From Chlamydiota bacterium (GTDB lineage: Bacteria; Chlamydiota; Chlamydiia; Chlamydiales; JAAZZY01), in the NCBI GenBank assembly GCA_022601335.1, contig JAJACV010000059.1, positions 1 through 36,814 on the forward strand: a stretch of DNA of 36,814 nucleotides, in the 5' to 3' direction. Position 1 is the first letter of the stretch. Each line of letters opens with the position of its first letter. Below are positions 33,853 through 36,814 of the stretch, in pieces. The position numbers and the translations under genes were made by a program. The notes below the pieces were generated by a model. That model did not search any database. It saw only the letters and a program-made list of their open reading frames with translations, and was not told the origin of the DNA.

Positions 33853-34340
33853 ATTGCCCTAACCTTCTCGATAATTTGAGAGGTGGATAGTCCGTCAATG
33901 AGTTTGACAATATGTATCCTTCCACCTTGTTTTTGAACTGTTTCAGCCTCCAAGCAGCTTTCTCCATATTCAGCACCGTTTACATGGACATGGGGTTTAA
34001 TGAAAGATAAAATTTTTCGAGGGTCGTCTTCTTCAAACCAAGTTACATGATTGACAAATTGAAGTGCTGAAAGCATTTGGAGTCGGTATTTTAAAGGAAT
34101 AATAGGTCTGGTAATGTCTTTATAACGTTTAATAGATTCATCTGAATTCAAAGCAACAATGAGACAATCTCCCTGTTTCTTAGCTTCCTCAAGGATATAC
34201 AAATGACCTGCATGTAAAAGATCAAAGGATCCATTAATAGAAACAATCGTTTGCTTTTTTTTAAGTGCCAAAATTTTATCTTCTAAATCAGAAGGTTCAA
34301 TGAGTTTTTGCCTAAAGTAGTCGGGCAATTCATCAAACAT
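33843..34340 (-). CDS. HldE C-terminal-type nucleotidyltransferase (ADP-heptose synthase-like)
   Basis: Cytidylyltransferase-fold enzymes of this kind attach a nucleotide to a sugar phosphate; the HldE C-domain makes ADP-glycero-manno-heptose. Motif NGSFDLLHAGHLYIL holds H43 and H46 (HxGH), and the second family motif near the end is DGLSTSQIIEKVR. It is a stand-alone 165-aa domain without the HldE kinase half, which is not in the window. Another cytidylyl- or adenylyltransferase substrate is possible. The ATG overlaps the lon stop as TAATG. Confidence 0.85.
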   Translation of the reverse strand: MFDELPDYFRQKLIEPSDLEDKILALKKKQTIVSINGSFDLLHAGHLYILEEAKKQGDCLIVALNSDESIKRYKDITRPIIPLKYRLQMLSALQFVNHVTWFEEDDPRKILSFIKPHVHVNGAEYGESCLEAETVQKQGGRIHIVKLIDGLSTSQIIEKVRAICV

Positions 34341-36793
34341 TACTTTCTCCTACTAGGAAAAGCTATTTTAAAAACTTCATCATAGTGGTCTACAAAATGG
34401 ACTGTGATACCCTTTTTTAAGTAAGAAGGAAGTTCATCATAATCTCTTCTATTTTCTGTAGGAAATATCAATGTATCAAGCCCGGATCTCCTGGAAGCAA
34501 TTAATTTTTCTTTAAGGCCTCCTATAGGCAACACCTTGCCCGTCAAAGTAAGCTCTCCAGTCATTCCTAAATTATTCAAAATAGGCTGTTTTGTTAGTAG
34601 AGAAAGGAGCGCTGTCACCATTGTAATACCTGCAGAGGGCCCATCTTTGGGCGTCGCCCCTTCTGGGATATGCACATGCACTTCAGATTTTTCAAAAAAC
34701 GTTTCCCTTTTCGCATACTTTTTTAAGGAACTATGCAAATAGGTCCAAGCTATTTGAGAGGATTCTTTCATAACATCTCCAGCTTGCCCCGTTAATTTCA
34801 TATTAACTTTATCGCTAGGCACTTGAGTAGTTTCTACATAAAGAGTAGCTCCCCCCATCGAAGTCCAGGCAAGCCCCATGCAAACTCCAATAGGAGTTCG
34901 ATCATAGTAACGATCACTTACAAAGGGAGGTTTCCCGACATAAGGCTCTAAATGACTTGGTCCAATAGTTTCTTTTTTGATCTTTTTACGAGGATGCTCT
35001 TCTTTTTGAGTTACTATTTTAAAAGCAACTTTCCTAAGAATTTTCTTAATCAAGTTTTCAAGAGTTCTCACTCCAGCTTCTCTCGCATATCCATTAACTA
35101 AGACGGTTAGAGCTGCTTTTTGAAGAGCTACCTCAGCGGCTTTGAGTCCCATTTTTTTTCGATGTTTAGGAATAAGGTATTTGTTCGCTATTTCAACTTT
35201 TTCCTCTAAAATGTAGCCTGAAAGGCGTAAGATATCCATCCTGTCTTTCAAAGGTTCAGGAATGGTATCTAGTACATTGGCAGTGACTATAAATAGAACG
35301 TTGGATAAATCACATTTCACATCTAAATAATGGTCTAAAAACTCAGAATTTTGCTCATAGTCTAAAACTTCGAGTAAAGCCGACGCAGGGTCACCCTGAT
35401 AACTGCTTCCCATTTTATCAATCTCATCAATCATAATGATGGGATTCATCGCTTGAGTATATTTAAGGGCTTGGATCATTTTGCCAGGCATCGCTCCCAC
35501 ATAGGTTCTTCGATGTCCTTTAATCTCAGCTTCATCACGCATTCCTCCCACCGAAAACCGGTAAAATTTACGATTTAAAGCTCTAGCAATACTTTGGCCG
35601 ACACTTGTTTTTCCAACACCCGGAGGACCAACTAAACAAATAATGCTTCCCCTGACTCCACCCGATAGCTTCCCAACACTAATAAATTCTAAAATGCGCT
35701 CTTTGATATCTTTAAGACCGTAGTGATCTTTATCTAAAACTTTTTTAGCTCTCTCTAGTTGGTGACTTTCTTCCGTCATCATGCCCCATGGAATAATTGT
35801 TAACCAATCGAGGTAATTGCGGCTTACTGTGTATTCTGAAGATTGTGGCTCTAAAAACTGGAGTTTTTCCATTTCTTCTTCAATGACGATCATGACATCT
35901 TCAGGAACTTCTCTTAATGCTAGGCGCTCTTCAAATTTTTCTAAATCATGAGTCTTATCGTCTTTCTCAAGCCCTAGTTCTTTTTTGATTGTTTTAAGCT
36001 GTTCACGTAGGAAAAACTCTCTTTGCGTTTTTGAGATCCCTGTTTCTAGCTTTTGATTAATGCTAGATTGAAGCTTTGTCAAATCAAGCTCTTTTTTAAG
36101 CAAAACAAGCGCTTTATTAATACGTGGTTGGAGGTCAAAAGTTTCTAAAACTTGCTGTAATTCTTTTCGAGTAGCGGTAGTAAGAGCCACTGCAAAATCA
36201 GCAAGCCTCCCAGGCTCAGCAAAATCAGAATGTCCTAAAAATATTTGAAGTTCTTCTTTGTAAAGAGGATTAAGCTTTAAAAGTTCCTTAATGGTAGAAA
36301 TAATGCTAATTGAATAAGCTTTTATTTCTTCATCACCTTCTTTAGAATTATCCGTGTGGTACTTAACACTTGCCTTGAGATATTTTGATGTTTTATCAGG
36401 TTGAACGACTTTAAGTCTTTTTTCCATATTCAAAACAATCTGTACGCCGCCCTGCTCCATTGGAAGAATGCGTAAAATCTTACCTAGAACCCCCACTTTA
36501 TAAAGGTCTTTAAATCCAACCTTATTTAAGTCTTGCTCTTCATCTTTAGTTAAGAGAAGTCCAATATACTTATTTTTGGTTTTCATCACCGTTTTTAGAA
36601 CTTCAAAAAAAGGTCCTGGCTCCACAAAAATGGGAGCTGCCATGGCTGGGAAAAAAGGCCTTCTTTTCAAAGGAATAAAGTGAAGAGCTTTTGGTAGAGG
36701 ACCATCCTTCTTCTCTTCATCGTTTTCCCCTTCTTTAAGGGTCTGTAAAATCACCTCTTCTATAGAAGGGCTATCATCTTTAGAATCATTCAT
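34340..36793 (-). CDS. lon: ATP-dependent protease Lon
   Basis: Lon unfolds and degrades damaged and regulatory proteins. The 817-aa protein shows the LAN substrate domain (about 38-245), a coiled linker, Walker A GPPGVGKT at 389-396, Walker B IIMIDEIDK near 452-460, and the serine/lysine protease dyad S720 (PKDGPSAGIT) and K763 (GGLKEKLIA), 43 residues apart as in E. coli. It matches chlamydial CT344. It is the first gene of a tightly overlapped run lon, hldE-like, rhomboid and rnz. The ATG is close to the window edge and only an A-rich stretch precedes it, so its promoter lies outside. Confidence 0.96.
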   Translation of the reverse strand: MNDSKDDSPSIEEVILQTLKEGENDEEKKDGPLPKALHFIPLKRRPFFPAMAAPIFVEPGPFFEVLKTVMKTKNKYIGLLLTKDEEQDLNKVGFKDLYKVGVLGKILRILPMEQGGVQIVLNMEKRLKVVQPDKTSKYLKASVKYHTDNSKEGDEEIKAYSISIISTIKELLKLNPLYKEELQIFLGHSDFAEPGRLADFAVALTTATRKELQQVLETFDLQPRINKALVLLKKELDLTKLQSSINQKLETGISKTQREFFLREQLKTIKKELGLEKDDKTHDLEKFEERLALREVPEDVMIVIEEEMEKLQFLEPQSSEYTVSRNYLDWLTIIPWGMMTEESHQLERAKKVLDKDHYGLKDIKERILEFISVGKLSGGVRGSIICLVGPPGVGKTSVGQSIARALNRKFYRFSVGGMRDEAEIKGHRRTYVGAMPGKMIQALKYTQAMNPIIMIDEIDKMGSSYQGDPASALLEVLDYEQNSEFLDHYLDVKCDLSNVLFIVTANVLDTIPEPLKDRMDILRLSGYILEEKVEIANKYLIPKHRKKMGLKAAEVALQKAALTVLVNGYAREAGVRTLENLIKKILRKVAFKIVTQKEEHPRKKIKKETIGPSHLEPYVGKPPFVSDRYYDRTPIGVCMGLAWTSMGGATLYVETTQVPSDKVNMKLTGQAGDVMKESSQIAWTYLHSSLKKYAKRETFFEKSEVHVHIPEGATPKDGPSAGITMVTALLSLLTKQPILNNLGMTGELTLTGKVLPIGGLKEKLIASRRSGLDTLIFPTENRRDYDELPSYLKKGITVHFVDHYDEVFKIAFPSRRK

Positions 36794-36814
36794 ATTTTTT
36801 TTTAAACTGGGGTA

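Overview
The window reads as a contiguous piece of chromosome from a member of the Chlamydiota, probably an environmental, amoeba- or arthropod-type lineage rather than Chlamydia itself. The evidence is gene content and order. dnaX is followed by ybaB next to ptsI/ptsH, as in Chlamydia. A UPF0158 protein, dapF, clpP and glyA form a chlamydial block. A zinc-ribbon coiled-coil protein (CdsZ/CT398 type) sits directly before the RNase P RNA. An E1 alpha-beta fusion dehydrogenase, a YbiT-type ABC-F next to xerC, and lon with RNase Z complete the match. The DNA is AT-rich and densely coded; only one stretch of about 300 bases (20864-21171) has no gene. Genus-level placement is not supported by what can be read here.

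Layout. 1-1944: replication/repair pair dnaX-ybaB (+). 1941-4954: hprK-ptsH-ptsI (-), a tightly overlapped regulatory phosphotransfer operon, with a short comEC upstream (5017-6474). 6487-8229: a eukaryotic-like ubiquitin-specific protease with its own consensus promoter. 8447-8521: tRNA-His, then ftsK (8687-11188). 11244-13508: an unrecognised 335-aa protein and a STAS-less SulP transporter (-). 13723-14511: WalJ/YycJ-like metallo-beta-lactamase-fold protein, converging on the E1 fusion and UPF0158 gene (14486-17668, -). 17903-20863: dapF, clpP, glyA (-). 20864-21171: intergenic region with three 22-bp repeats at an exact 32-bp period and an 18-bp inverted repeat, in front of an AAA+/DUF4143 ATPase (21172-22326). 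22368-23092: two small secreted proteins. 23165-24058: SDR39U1-type epimerase. 24154-25269: cdsZ and rnpB (+). 25241-27549: SpoU methyltransferase and ABC-F (-). 27620-28579: xerC (+). 28576-29025: a SpeD-like pyruvoyl decarboxylase with a signal peptide. 29107-31665: an outer-membrane protein made of three tandem barrel-type repeats. 31742-36793: lon, hldE C-domain, rhomboid and RNase Z, each start overlapping the preceding stop.

How the genes fit together. HprK/HPr/EI without sugar permeases points to a regulatory rather than sugar-importing PTS. DapF and GlyA both have known side activities as racemases in chlamydiae and fit peptidoglycan precursor supply. Lon, ClpP and the GlpG-like rhomboid cover protein turnover. 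The deubiquitinase, the orphan 335-aa protein, the small secreted proteins and the triple-repeat outer-membrane protein are the likely host-facing part. The most unusual items are the triple-barrel OMP, the exported SpeD homologue, the HPr that lacks the serine its neighbouring kinase would be expected to use, and the phased repeat array before the DUF4143 ATPase.
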